Shown: positions 1 through 6,180, counted from the stretch's first letter. The stretch is 17,302 nt of DNA from Clostridiales bacterium (GCA_012519645.1 JAAYPU010000192.1:1-17302); one strand, 5' to 3'. Translations and numbers: made by a program. Notes: generated by a model not told the origin, from the letters alone.

Positions 1-278
1 CAACGGATGAGGAAGAAGTCATGTTTGACTTTGATATCCACGGTCAGACAGAGGACTATAGGGAAGTTCGTGTCAGCAGAGAAAATGATTACTATATTTT
101 AGAAGGAAAACAATTGGAAAAGATCTTTAATTCCACAAACTTTAATGATTTGGAATCACTGAGATATTTGTATAACTATCTGAAATCCCGAGGCGCAATC
201 GATAAGCTCAAGGAATTGGGAATAAGAGAAGGGGATACTGTAAAGATCAAGGACTATGAGTTTGAATACTACGATTAA
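1..278 (+). CDS. obg: Obg/CgtA GTPase, C-terminal end (partial, 5' end outside window)
   Basis: The reading frame is open from base 3 and stops at TAA 276-278, so this is the tail of a longer gene. The residues match the small C-terminal OCT domain of the ribosome-associated GTPase Obg: a YYILEGKQLEKI strand-helix, a TNFNDLESLRYLYNYLKSRGA helix region, and the diagnostic ending LGIREGDTVKIKDYEFEYYD. Obg binds GTP and acts in late 50S subunit assembly and stress control; the Obg fold and the G domain lie upstream of the window. The ATG at 21 is an internal methionine, because acidic codons (DEEEV) precede it in frame. No neighbour downstream is in an operon with it; hairpins at 391-414 and 505-531 could end its transcript. 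The family call is secure from the C-terminal motif, although only about 90 residues are visible. Confidence 0.88.
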   Translation, partial: TDEEEVMFDFDIHGQTEDYREVRVSRENDYYILEGKQLEKIFNSTNFNDLESLRYLYNYLKSRGAIDKLKELGIREGDTVKIKDYEFEYYD

Positions 279-339
279 AGTTTCTTAATTTAGCAATTTT
301 TTCGTTAACGATAATCTTTCTGCATCAGCTGCATTTCAA

Positions 340-427
340 TCTCAGAATTTCTCGCACGGTCAAACGACAGCGTCCATGCTGCGGTTGACCTAAAAATGAC
401 GTCCTGTCATTTTTACTTCGAAATTAC
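340..427. repeat. Structured intergenic element with nested hairpins
   Basis: A GC-richer island in an AT-rich spacer. GGTCAAACGACAGC (358-371) pairs with GCTGCGGTTGACC (378-390) with small bulges. It is followed by AAAAATGAC (392-400) pairing with GTCATTTTT (406-414) around the loop GTCCT. Weak outer arms AATTTCTCG and CGAAATT flank both. It looks like a dispersed intergenic repeat or a structured 3' UTR of obg; no second copy is in the window. The 392-414 hairpin could serve as a terminator of obg, though its T-run is part of the stem. No gene is seen in 279-769. Confidence 0.45.
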
Positions 428-447
428 AACGATTTCAATGGTTGATG

Positions 448-476
448 AATAGAAAGCTTATCAAATCACTCAAAAA
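448..476 (+). repeat. 29-bp dispersed repeat, copy 1
   Basis: The 29 bases starting AATAGAAAGCTTATC and ending CACTCAAAAA occur again without a mismatch at 5813-5841, over 5 kb away. Similarity extends loosely on both sides (GGTTGATGAATAG against GGCTGATAAATAG; CTAAATTAA downstream of both). Here AGCTTAT (455-461) can pair with ATAAGCT (475-481), a pairing absent in copy 2. Both copies lie in intergenic DNA close to a terminator with the same 12-bp stem. Confidence 0.75.
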
Positions 477-504
477 TAAGCTAAATTAATCTTTAGCGAA
501 AATG

Positions 505-540
505 AAAAATCCTTCAAATTGAAGGATTTTTATTTATATT
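505..540 (+). terminator. Rho-independent terminator
   Basis: Stem AAAAATCCTTCA (505-516), loop AAT, TGAAGGATTTTT (520-531), then a T-rich stretch TATTTATATTT. The A-run on the left lets it work in both directions. The stem is identical base for base to that at 5753-5779. It lies over 200 bases after the obg stop and before the tandem element at 544-767. Confidence 0.75.
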
Positions 541-543
541 TAA

Positions 544-767
544 TTTAAGGCTGTTTCAAAATCGTTAAGAAAAAGTAATAGGACTTATAAAACGAGGCAA
601 GTTCTTTTGTTTAAGGCTGTTCAGAAGCCGTTAGATAATAGTCGTAGGACTTATAAAACGAGGCAAGTTCTAGGCGCGTTGAGTCTGAAAAGCGGAGTGT
701 ACTTGAAGCTAAATGAGCATTTGAAGACGAGACTGCAACAACGAAATTGCCCGTTTTGGAAGTCCTA
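544..767. repeat. Intergenic element: tandem ~66-bp unit plus inverted partner
   Basis: Two copies of a unit beginning TTTAAGGCTGTT and ending in the identical 27 bases 579-605 and 645-671 (TAGGACTTATAAAACGAGGC and 7 more) lie 66 bp apart; the first parts of the units have diverged. The right end, 750-767, is the inverse of the repeated segment: its reverse complement TAGGACTTCCAAAACGGG matches 645-662 at 15 of 18 positions. The interior (AGGCGCGTTGAGTCTGAAAA...) has no ORF. The inverted ends suggest a small non-autonomous or stem-loop element like other clostridial intergenic repeats. It ends 2 bases before the stop codon of the minus-strand regulator, so it may act as that gene's 3' UTR. 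Confidence 0.6.
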
Positions 768-769
768 AC

Positions 770-1525
770 CTAAAAGTTCATTTTATAAGATATTACCTTC
801 CCAATATAATTAAAATCATTTACATTATCATAGAAGTATATTTCATGCTCTTTGTTTTCAGGTACTAATATTATGTTATTGTTCTGTTCATAATATCGTC
901 TGATAACAGGCACTTTATTACCCTTTGGATAGAAAGCGACAACATCTCTGTTTTTTAGAAATTCTCTCTTTGTAGGTGTAATTTTTACATGAGAATTCAT
1001 CGGTACAAGGGGTTCCATAGAAGGATCTCTTAAAAAGAAATATGAGCCTTCTGAATTTTCATTATGCTGAACTGTTCCGGACAGCGCATGGATGTTTTCT
1101 ACAAAGGTATTTATATTAGAATCCTGCAAGCTTCCTATATAATTTGCGGATAACTCAAGGGCTGACAGAATATCTAAGTTATCAATATATTCTGATATAG
1201 CTTCAGGTAAATTTGCCGTTTCCTTTGATAATTTATTTAGAAGGTATTTATTGGCAGCAGATGCCATCAAAATATAGTTCTTAATAATATCCGGTGCCTT
1301 TTCCATATATCCTTGAAAAACTAATTTCATTGGATTGTTTTCACCGCAGACTTGGGCAAGAGTTCTGGAGATTTCTTCAGAAGGAGGCGGTAATTCACCG
1401 TTTTTTAATTGGCTGATATATGAAGGTGTAATTTCATAGTTAAGTTCCGTACACCGTTTTGTTATTTGTCTCAATGATAATCCGCTTTTTTTTATTATTT
1501 CATCAAGCATAACAGCATAATCCAT
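770..1525 (-). CDS. XRE-family transcriptional regulator with LexA/S24-like C-terminal domain
   Basis: Residues 1-60 form an HTH-XRE DNA-binding domain (helix-turn-helix around LSLRQITKRCTE and TPSYISQLKNGELPPPSEEISRTLAQ). A helical linker runs to about 160. The last 90 residues resemble the S24/LexA peptidase fold: DPSMEPLVPMNSHV (Ser169 at the LexA serine position), DVVAFYPKGN, then VIRRYYEQ and a VPENKEH segment. The lysine that completes the Ser-Lys dyad in LexA (VKR) appears to be Arg209, so self-cleavage is doubtful and the domain may serve in dimerisation or ligand sensing. The ATG at 1523-1525 follows a GAGGGGGA ribosome site. It is transcribed divergently from the DUF3231 gene and has its own sigma-A promoter overlapped by palindromes, which suggests autoregulation. 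No phage genes are nearby, so a chromosomal stress or developmental regulator is as likely as a prophage remnant. Targets are unknown. Confidence 0.8.
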   Translation of the reverse strand: MDYAVMLDEIIKKSGLSLRQITKRCTELNYEITPSYISQLKNGELPPPSEEISRTLAQVCGENNPMKLVFQGYMEKAPDIIKNYILMASAANKYLLNKLSKETANLPEAISEYIDNLDILSALELSANYIGSLQDSNINTFVENIHALSGTVQHNENSEGSYFFLRDPSMEPLVPMNSHVKITPTKREFLKNRDVVAFYPKGNKVPVIRRYYEQNNNIILVPENKEHEIYFYDNVNDFNYIGKVISYKMNF

Positions 1526-1541
1526 CTAAAATCCCCCTCGA

Positions 1542-1584
1542 TTAACAAATATTTGTGTTAAGTATATCATTTACACTTTGTTAA
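1542..1584. promoter_or_regulatory. Two palindromic operator candidates over the XRE promoter
   Basis: TTAACAAATATTTGTGTTAA (1542-1561) has perfect 6-base arms TTAACA/TGTTAA and lies over the start site, touching the -10. TTACACTTTGTTAA (1571-1584) repeats the same half-site less exactly in the -35/-10 spacer. Paired sites over the gene's own promoter are typical of XRE repressors; binding is inferred. Confidence 0.5.
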
Positions 1585-1589
1585 GTCAA
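1561..1589 (-). promoter_or_regulatory. Sigma-A promoter of the XRE regulator
   Basis: On the minus strand TTGACT (-35, 1584-1589) is followed after exactly 17 bases by TATACT (-10, 1561-1566). The start of transcription would fall near 1554, 29 bases before the ATG. It is the only such pair in front of the gene. Confidence 0.8.
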
Positions 1590-1601
1590 CTCATAACATT
1601 A

Positions 1602-1608
1602 TTCGACA
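1602..1608 (-). promoter_or_regulatory. Spo0A box (TGTCGAA)
   Basis: TTCGACA on the plus strand is TGTCGAA on the minus strand, a full match to the Spo0A box TGNCGAA. It lies 12 bases upstream of the -35 of the XRE promoter and 140 bases before the DUF3231 start, so Spo0A~P could act on either gene. A 7-mer can occur by chance; the intergenic position beside a promoter is what supports it. Confidence 0.45.
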
Positions 1609-1748
1609 TGTTCTTACAAAGAATTTCAGGCAAGATAAAGCATAATAATATACAGAAATATTTTTAGGGAATTATCTTTGTCATTTTTTTGAATATATAT
1701 TTTCATTTATGAAAAAATATGAATAAAAAAGTTACGGAGTGATACTGA

Positions 1749-2747
1749 ATGAAATCAGGAAAGAAATCATCCTTAGTGGCTTCAGAAATAGCTGCTTTAT
1801 GGAATACTTATGAAAGTGATTCTTTAGCAATTTGTATGTTTAAACATTTTTTAAACAATGTAGATGATAGAAAAACACGTAATCTCATAGAAAAAGCTAA
1901 GCAGCTATCAGAAAGTCATATTGAAGATATAAAAAAAATTTACGATGAAGAAAATCTTACTGTTCCCATTGGCTTTGGTAAGGATGATCTGGATGAAAAA
2001 GCCCCCCGAATATTTACAGATGTTTTTTATTTATTTTATTTAAGCGATATGGCAGGTTTTGGCATTGACGGATATTCATTATTTAACAGATATATAGCAC
2101 GTCCTGATATAAGAGATTTCTTTATAACTTGTATAAAAGATGCCTGTGATTTATATAGGGAAGTGGCGGATCTTATGTGTGAATATGGAGTTTTCAGTAA
2201 GAGTCCGAGGGTAGAAGTAGACAAAAGTTCAACTTTTGTAGAAAGTGATAGCTTTGTCAGTGGTCTGAATGTTAATCCGCGCCCTTTAGTTGTACGCGAA
2301 GTTACCAGTATTTTCAGCGGATTAGTATTTGATGCCATGTGGAGAGCCATATCTATAGGATTCGGCCAGTCCTGCAGATCAAAACAGGTAAAAAATTATT
2401 TTTTTAAGGGCAGAGATATTGCAACAGACCATTACAAAAAATTTTCCGAGTACCTCATGAATGAGCATTTAAACATTTCTTCCAATAGCGATACATTTGT
2501 TACTGATTCAACGATACCTGCCTTTTCAGACCGGTTAATGATGCATCATATATTGGTGTTATGTAATTTTGCGATTACCGTCGACGGGTTTTCTATAGCT
2601 GCAAGTTTGAGGCCTGACTTAACTATGATGCATACCAAATTTGCAGCAGAAATTGCGAAATATGCTTCCAAAGGAATTAAGCTGATGATAAAAAACAAGT
2701 GGATGGAACAGCCGCCTCAAATAATCAGACATGATAAATTAAGCTGA
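1749..2747 (+). CDS. DUF3231 family protein (tandem ferritin-like helical bundles)
   Basis: A 332-residue protein matching the DUF3231 pattern of spore-forming Firmicutes: two similar all-helical halves. Half 1 (about 10-145) has ALWNTYESDSLAICMFKHFLNN, SHIEDIKKIYDEENLTVPIGF and DLDEKAPRIFTDVFYLFYL. Half 2 (about 175-325) has LWRAISIGFGQSCRSKQVKNYF-like features, RDIATDHYKKFSEYL and MMHHILVLCNF. The PIGF segment after a helix with a H-x-x-D/E pattern recalls ferritin-like coat proteins of the CotF group, but metal ligands cannot be assigned. No signal peptide or membrane segment is seen. The ATG follows ACGGAGTGA at a good distance. It diverges from the XRE regulator and shares the spacer with the Spo0A box. 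The function of the family is not established; a role in sporulation is only suggested by its distribution and this context. No convincing promoter was found in the very AT-rich upstream DNA. Confidence 0.75.
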   Translation: MKSGKKSSLVASEIAALWNTYESDSLAICMFKHFLNNVDDRKTRNLIEKAKQLSESHIEDIKKIYDEENLTVPIGFGKDDLDEKAPRIFTDVFYLFYLSDMAGFGIDGYSLFNRYIARPDIRDFFITCIKDACDLYREVADLMCEYGVFSKSPRVEVDKSSTFVESDSFVSGLNVNPRPLVVREVTSIFSGLVFDAMWRAISIGFGQSCRSKQVKNYFFKGRDIATDHYKKFSEYLMNEHLNISSNSDTFVTDSTIPAFSDRLMMHHILVLCNFAITVDGFSIAASLRPDLTMMHTKFAAEIAKYASKGIKLMIKNKWMEQPPQIIRHDKLS

Positions 2748-2865
2748 GATATCTCTATGCATTCATTATAAAAATTTGTAAATATTTCTAAAAATATATT
2801 ATATAAAATACTGAATTTGTATTATAATGATTGCAGGATTACTAATAAAGAGATAGGAGACAAAC

Positions 2866-4131
2866 ATGAATCAATTTTTGCAGCTATTTCAAGGAATTAT
2901 AGAATTTCGTTGGCAATTTATTTTAATGTATATTATCGGTGGGATACTTATTTACCTGGCTATCAAAAAGAATTATGAGCCGATGCTGCTTCTTCCGATA
3001 GGATTTGGCGCTATATTGGTTAATCTTCCTTTGAAATCGATTTGGCAATATGAACCTGAATTTGATGAAACAGTAACTGAAATTATTGCGAAATATCCGG
3101 AGCTGAAAAATTTTTTCGAACAACAGTTCCACTATATTTTTAACGCCGGACAAGCATTCAAGGTTGAACCTGGAGTGCTGCAACTATTTTTTAATACCGG
3201 TATTCTTACGGAAGTATTACCTGTACTCATATTTATAGCAGTAGGTGCAATGATAGATTTTACGCCCTTACTTAAACATCCTAAGATGATCCTTTTCGGT
3301 GCTGCTGCACAGTTTGGTATATTTTCAACTATACTATTTGCATTATTTTTAAACAAGCTTTTCCCGTCATTGGGATTTGATCTCAAAACCGCTGCATCTA
3401 TAGGAATTATAGGGGCTGCGGATGGTCCGACTTCAATATTTGTTGCATCAAAATTTGCAAAGGATTTGATTGGTCCAATATCTGTAGCAGCTTATTCATA
3501 TATGTCTCTGGTACCTATTATACAACCACCGGTTATTAGGGCACTTACAAGCAAAAAAGAACGGATGATTCGGATGGAGTACCGGGATGTTAAAGTTTCC
3601 AAAACCGTACGTATATTATTCCCGATTCTCATTACAATTATAGCCGGAGTTATTGCACCAATAAGTGTGCCGTTAGTAGGATTACTTATGTTTGGAAATC
3701 TGATCAGGGAATCAGGAGTTTTAGAAAGATTGTCAAGAGCTGCACAAAATGAATTAGCAAATCTTGTTACACTTCTGTTAGGGATCACAATCGGTGCTAC
3801 TATGCACTATGATAAATTTTTAAGAAAAGAAACATTGATTATATTGGCAATGGGATTAGTAGCATTTGTATTTGATACAGCCGGAGGCGTTATTTTTGCA
3901 AAAATAATGAATCTGCTTTCAAAAGAAAAGATCAATCCGATGATAGGAGCAGCCGGCATATCTGCCTTTCCTATGTCGTCCAGAATCATTCAAAGAATGG
4001 CCATACAAGAAGACCCCAATAATTTTATACTTATGCAGGCAGTGAGTGCAAATGTGGCCGGACAATTAGGCTCAATTGTTGCAGGCGGCATGGTGCTGGC
4101 ACTTGTGCCCTGGTTATTATCGTTAGCGTAG
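2866..4131 (+). CDS. oadB: Na+-translocating decarboxylase, beta subunit (OadB/GcdB/MmdB family)
   Basis: A 421-residue polytopic membrane protein of the family that couples decarboxylation of carboxybiotin to Na+ export. Key residues known from Klebsiella OadB are all in place with a steady offset: Asp186 in GAADGPTSIF (D203), Tyr212 in SYMSLVPIIQPP (Y229), Asn357 and Gly361 in NPMIGAAG (N373, G377), Ser366 and Arg373 in SAFPMSSR (S382, R389). Hydrophobic segments cover about 15-35, 115-160, 170-220 and 245-420. The start follows AGATAGGAGA. A TATAAT (2823-2828) lies upstream, but its -35 is poor. A gamma-like subunit follows 12 bases after the stop. The carboxyltransferase and biotin carrier subunits are not in the window, so the substrate (oxaloacetate, methylmalonyl-CoA, glutaconyl-CoA or malonate) cannot be told. 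The symbol is by family only. Confidence 0.88.
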   Translation: MNQFLQLFQGIIEFRWQFILMYIIGGILIYLAIKKNYEPMLLLPIGFGAILVNLPLKSIWQYEPEFDETVTEIIAKYPELKNFFEQQFHYIFNAGQAFKVEPGVLQLFFNTGILTEVLPVLIFIAVGAMIDFTPLLKHPKMILFGAAAQFGIFSTILFALFLNKLFPSLGFDLKTAASIGIIGAADGPTSIFVASKFAKDLIGPISVAAYSYMSLVPIIQPPVIRALTSKKERMIRMEYRDVKVSKTVRILFPILITIIAGVIAPISVPLVGLLMFGNLIRESGVLERLSRAAQNELANLVTLLLGITIGATMHYDKFLRKETLIILAMGLVAFVFDTAGGVIFAKIMNLLSKEKINPMIGAAGISAFPMSSRIIQRMAIQEDPNNFILMQAVSANVAGQLGSIVAGGMVLALVPWLLSLA

Positions 4132-4143
4132 GGAGGATATAAA

Positions 4144-4275
4144 ATGAGTGATATGGATTTAGGATTACAATTGATGGCATATGGGTTGGCAGGTGTATTT
4201 ACAGTTCTTGTCCTTTTTTACTTAGGTATCAAATTATTAGTTAAACTTTTTCCGTATAAGGAAGAAGAAAAATGA
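4144..4275 (+). CDS. Small OadG-like gamma subunit of the sodium-pump decarboxylase
   Basis: A 43-residue ORF, 12 bases after the beta-subunit stop and behind AGGGAGGAT. It reads MSDMDLGLQLMAYGLAGVFT, then VLVLFYLGIKLLVKLFPYKE and EEK. The pattern is a short acidic N-terminus, one transmembrane helix (about 10-36) with a G-x-x-G-V/F motif, a basic juxtamembrane patch and a charged tail. This is the N-terminal anchor pattern of OadG proteins, which hold the decarboxylase complex together. Usual OadG proteins are longer (about 80-120 aa) with a proline/alanine-rich or zinc-binding tail, absent here. Very short gamma subunits occur next to beta subunits in some anaerobes. Position, tight spacing and ribosome site support a real gene. 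Its TGA is the first codon of a perfect palindrome. Confidence 0.7.
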   Translation: MSDMDLGLQLMAYGLAGVFTVLVLFYLGIKLLVKLFPYKEEEK

Positions 4276-4302
4276 TTAAATTTCAATATTGAAATTTAAT
4301 CA
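4273..4302. repeat. 30-bp perfect palindrome starting at the oadG-like stop codon
   Basis: TGATTAAATTTCAAT (4273-4287) is followed directly by its exact reverse complement (4288-4302). The first three bases are the stop codon. There is no T-run after it, so it is not a classical terminator; a heptad array begins two bases later. Confidence 0.8.
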
Positions 4303-4303
4303 A

Positions 4304-4359
4304 ATTAAGAATTAAGAATGAATAATTGAGAATTAAGGATTAAGAATTAAGAACTAATG
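4304..4359 (+). repeat. Heptanucleotide tandem array, 8 units
   Basis: Eight successive 7-mers without an indel: ATTAAGA twice, ATGAATA, ATTGAGA, ATTAAGG, ATTAAGA twice, ACTAATG. Related arrays lie at 5715, 5900, 7001, 11047 and 14614. Confidence 0.8.
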
Positions 4360-4401
4360 TAGATTTGACATAATTCTGCAAAAACAATTTTATTTGATTA
4401 T

Positions 4402-4430
4402 AAAAGACCTTTTTAGGTCTTTTCTTATGG
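4402..4430 (+). terminator. Rho-independent terminator of the oadB operon
   Basis: Stem AAAAGACCT (4402-4410), loop TTTT, AGGTCTTTT (4415-4423), then CTTATGG. The left A-run makes it potentially bidirectional. It closes the decarboxylase unit before the capA-like gene. Confidence 0.7.
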
Positions 4431-4438
4431 AAAAGCCT

Positions 4439-4466
4439 TTTAACGTTTTAGCATTTATTGTATAAT
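4439..4466 (+). promoter_or_regulatory. Candidate promoter of the CapA-like gene
   Basis: A perfect -10 TATAAT (4461-4466) lies 40 bases before the start codon; the best -35 is TTTAAC (4439-4444) with a 16-base spacer, which is weak. Confidence 0.45.
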
Positions 4467-4506
4467 GATATAAGGAAGTTTTATAGAAAGATAAGGAGAT
4501 TTTATT

Positions 4507-5691
4507 ATGGGGAAAAAACAATTAACGCTTTTATTTGGCGGTGACATTAGTGTTGGTGAAGATTCTTCAAAATATTTTCAAAGCGTAAATACGATTTTGG
4601 ATAACGCGGATGTTAGAATAGCACAGCTTGAAGAACCTTATGTAAGTGAAGTTACCGATTTTGCCGGAATCAATAGAACTACTCAGGTGCTTGCACCGAT
4701 GGTCGGTAAAATGGATATACTTACGCTTGCCGGCAATCATTTTTATGATTTTGGTGACCGTGGTGTAAAAGATACAATTGACTGGTGCAACAGTAATGGA
4801 ATTGTATGCTGTGGTGGCGGTATGAACCTCGAAGAAGCTGAAAAACCGGGCTTCTTTGAAAAAGATGGTGTTAAGTTTGGTGTATTAGCTTATAATGCTC
4901 AAGGACCCAAAACCTCGTTTGCTGATGTTGATAAAGCGGGAACCTCATATGTTAATTTCGTAAGAGCATATATTCCATTAAATCAGATTGACCAAAAGAG
5001 AACACGTCTTGAAAATGATGTTTGGGAGTTGAAAAAACCTGTTCATCTGGATGAAGACTTTATGGCATATAATTTTATTGATGAAGAAAGCTATAAGAGA
5101 GTTGCCGAACAAATAGCTGAAACAAAAAAACAATGTGATATACTGCTTGTTTATTTTCACAAGGGTTATGTACATAAAACCGTTACATTGGCACCTTATG
5201 AAAGTTTACTCTCACGAATGGCTATTGATTGCGGTGCTGATGCGGTAATGGCATCTCATTCACATGTACTACATGGAATCGAAATGTATAAAGGAAAAGC
5301 TATTTATCATGGACTCAATAATTTTGTTATGTGGGTTCCACAATTATCGCCGAATTTTAAAGGTAAAGTATTTGATACAAAGGATAGTCATAATGAAGAA
5401 TGGATCAAGAAACGTGTTGAACGTTTTGGCTTTGTTCCGGATCCTGATTATCCGACATATCCGTTCCATCCGGAATCTGTCTACTGTATTGTCGCAAAAT
5501 TAATAATAGAAGACAAGAAAATAGTATCCTATAGATATATTCCTATGCTTGTTGAAAAGGATGGTATTCCTTATGTCCATGGCAACAATGAAAAAGGCCG
5601 TGAAGTATTTGATTATGTTGAGAGGATAACACGCGAAGCCAATCTCAATGCACAGTTTAAATGGGAAGGGGACGAAGTAGTAATTTATTAA
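4507..5691 (+). CDS. CapA-family metallophosphatase-like protein
   Basis: A 394-residue protein of the PGA_cap/CapA superfamily of calcineurin-like phosphoesterases. Metal-ligand motifs in order: LLFGGDISVG (Asp13), AQLEEP (Glu42-43), LAGNHFYDFG (Asn77-His78), VYFHKGY (His218) and MASHSHVLHG (His251, His253, His256). In Bacillus, CapA/PgsA takes part in export of poly-gamma-glutamate, but that protein is membrane-anchored and sits in a cap operon. This one has no signal peptide or membrane segment and stands alone, so a cytosolic hydrolase with unknown substrate is more likely. Long insertions (about 135-200 and 290-330) distinguish it from short CapA proteins. The ATG follows GATAAGGAGAT. 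The last six codons and the stop form the left arm of an 18-bp perfect inverted repeat. Confidence 0.8.
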   Translation: MGKKQLTLLFGGDISVGEDSSKYFQSVNTILDNADVRIAQLEEPYVSEVTDFAGINRTTQVLAPMVGKMDILTLAGNHFYDFGDRGVKDTIDWCNSNGIVCCGGGMNLEEAEKPGFFEKDGVKFGVLAYNAQGPKTSFADVDKAGTSYVNFVRAYIPLNQIDQKRTRLENDVWELKKPVHLDEDFMAYNFIDEESYKRVAEQIAETKKQCDILLVYFHKGYVHKTVTLAPYESLLSRMAIDCGADAVMASHSHVLHGIEMYKGKAIYHGLNNFVMWVPQLSPNFKGKVFDTKDSHNEEWIKKRVERFGFVPDPDYPTYPFHPESVYCIVAKLIIEDKKIVSYRYIPMLVEKDGIPYVHGNNEKGREVFDYVERITREANLNAQFKWEGDEVVIY

Positions 5692-5714
5692 CGAAGTTAA
5701 TAAATTACTACTTC
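5674..5714. repeat. 18-bp perfect inverted repeat across the capA-like stop codon
   Basis: GAAGTAGTAATTTATTAA (5674-5691), spacer CGAAG, TTAATAAATTACTACTTC (5697-5714). The left arm is the last six codons including the TAA stop. No T-run follows; the heptad array starts at the next base. Confidence 0.85.
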
Positions 5715-5749
5715 AACTAAAAACTAATAACTAAGAACTAAGAGTTAAT
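5715..5749 (+). repeat. Heptanucleotide tandem array, 5 units
   Basis: AACTAAA, AACTAAT, AACTAAG, AACTAAG, AGTTAAT, in unbroken 7-bp phase, directly after the stop-spanning inverted repeat and just before a terminator. Confidence 0.75.
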
Positions 5750-5752
5750 GAA

Positions 5753-5785
5753 AAAAATCCTTCATATTGAAGGATTTTTATTTCT
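5753..5785 (+). terminator. Rho-independent terminator of the CapA-like gene
   Basis: Stem AAAAATCCTTCA (5753-5764), loop TAT, TGAAGGATTTTT (5768-5779), then ATTTC. The stem is identical to the one at 505-531; only the loop differs. Confidence 0.8.
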
Positions 5786-5812
5786 ATAGCTATATGTTAG
5801 GGAAGGCTGATA

Positions 5813-5841
5813 AATAGAAAGCTTATCAAATCACTCAAAAA
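5813..5841 (+). repeat. 29-bp dispersed repeat, copy 2
   Basis: Identical to 448-476. It follows the terminator here, while copy 1 precedes it, so the two intergenic regions hold the same two modules in opposite order. Confidence 0.75.
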
Positions 5842-5870
5842 AATTCTAAATTAAGGCAAAGAAAAAAGAA

Positions 5871-5928
5871 GAAATTTTGCCTTTCAGGCAAAATTTTTTC
5901 ATAAAATCATAAATCATAAATCATAAAT
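5871..5928 (+). repeat. Hairpin followed by CATAAAT heptad array
   Basis: AAATTTTGCCT (5872-5882), loop TTC, AGGCAAAATTT (5886-5896) form an 11-bp hairpin. After it come CATAAAAT and three exact CATAAAT units (5908-5928). A similar hairpin with GAAATTTTG/CAAAATTTC arms lies next to another heptad array at 14573-14598. Confidence 0.7.
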
Positions 5929-5930
5929 AA

Positions 5931-5959
5931 AAATACAGGATAACATCCTGTATTTTTTA
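5931..5959 (-). terminator. Terminator at the 3' end of tRNA-Leu
   Basis: Perfect 11-bp stem AAATACAGGAT (5931-5941), loop AAC, ATCCTGTATTT (5945-5955), with T-runs in both readings. It lies 6 bases past the tRNA CCA end on the minus strand and could also stop plus-strand transcripts. Confidence 0.75.
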
Positions 5960-5960
5960 T

Positions 5961-6047
5961 TGGTGCCGAAGGCGGGAGTCGAACCCGCACGGAGTTGCCC
6001 CCACTGGATTTTGAGTCCAGCGCGTCTGCCAATTCCACCACTTCGGC
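5961..6047 (-). tRNA. tRNA-Leu (anticodon CAA)
   Basis: On the minus strand the 87-nt gene begins GCCGAAG (6041-6047) and ends CTTCGGC + A + CCA (5961-5971), so CCA is encoded. The anticodon arm is CTGGA-CTCAAAA-TCCAG with anticodon CAA, reading UUG. The long variable arm TGGGGGCAACTCCGT and the GTTCGAC T-loop are those of a class II leucine tRNA. It has its own promoter and terminator and stands alone, opposite in direction to both neighbours. Confidence 0.96.
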
Positions 6048-6060
6048 GTGTCACTTATAC

Positions 6061-6089
6061 ATAATAGCACAGTTAAAATAAGAATTCAA
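6061..6089 (-). promoter_or_regulatory. Promoter of tRNA-Leu
   Basis: Minus strand TTGAAT (6084-6089), 17-base spacer, TATTAT (6061-6066); transcription would start a few bases before the tRNA 5' end at 6047. Confidence 0.75.
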
Positions 6090-6121
6090 GAAAAAATAAT
6101 TTCAAAAATATGTAAATAGTT

Positions 6122-6148
6122 GAAGGAATTTGGAATTTTATGAAGAAT
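6122..6148 (+). promoter_or_regulatory. Sigma-H-type promoter of the comEA-like gene
   Basis: GAAGGAATT (6122-6130), 11 bases, GAAGAAT (6142-6148). This fits every position of the Bacillus sigma-H consensus RnAGGAwww-N11/12-RnnGAAT. The predicted start is near 6155, about 25 bases before the TTG start codon. No good sigma-A pair was seen in its place. Confidence 0.65.
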
Positions 6149-6180
6149 AATATTCTTGTAATTCAAAAGGGGGGAGAACA

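Noticed and set aside
770..1525. Prophage repressor marking a prophage
   Set aside because: No integrase, att repeats or phage structural genes are nearby, and the neighbours are chromosomal housekeeping genes.
1675..1740. Possible sigma-E or sigma-G promoter before the DUF3231 gene (GTCATTTTT...CATTTATG; GAATA...AAAAATA)
   Set aside because: Only about five of seven or eight -10 positions fit and the spacing is off; in such AT-rich DNA this is expected by chance.
3132..3788. Minus-strand open frames inside oadB
   Set aside because: They are antisense shadows of a strongly conserved membrane protein, without ribosome sites.
4273..4302. Palindrome as a rho-independent terminator
   Set aside because: It has no T-run after it and no loop; a proper terminator lies at 4402-4423.
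5900..5928. CRISPR array
   Set aside because: The units are 7 bp with no spacers, and no cas gene is near; it is a simple tandem array.
5964..5970. TGCCGAA as a Spo0A box
   Set aside because: It is part of the acceptor arm of tRNA-Leu. Similar matches in alaS and capA coding sequence were also ignored.
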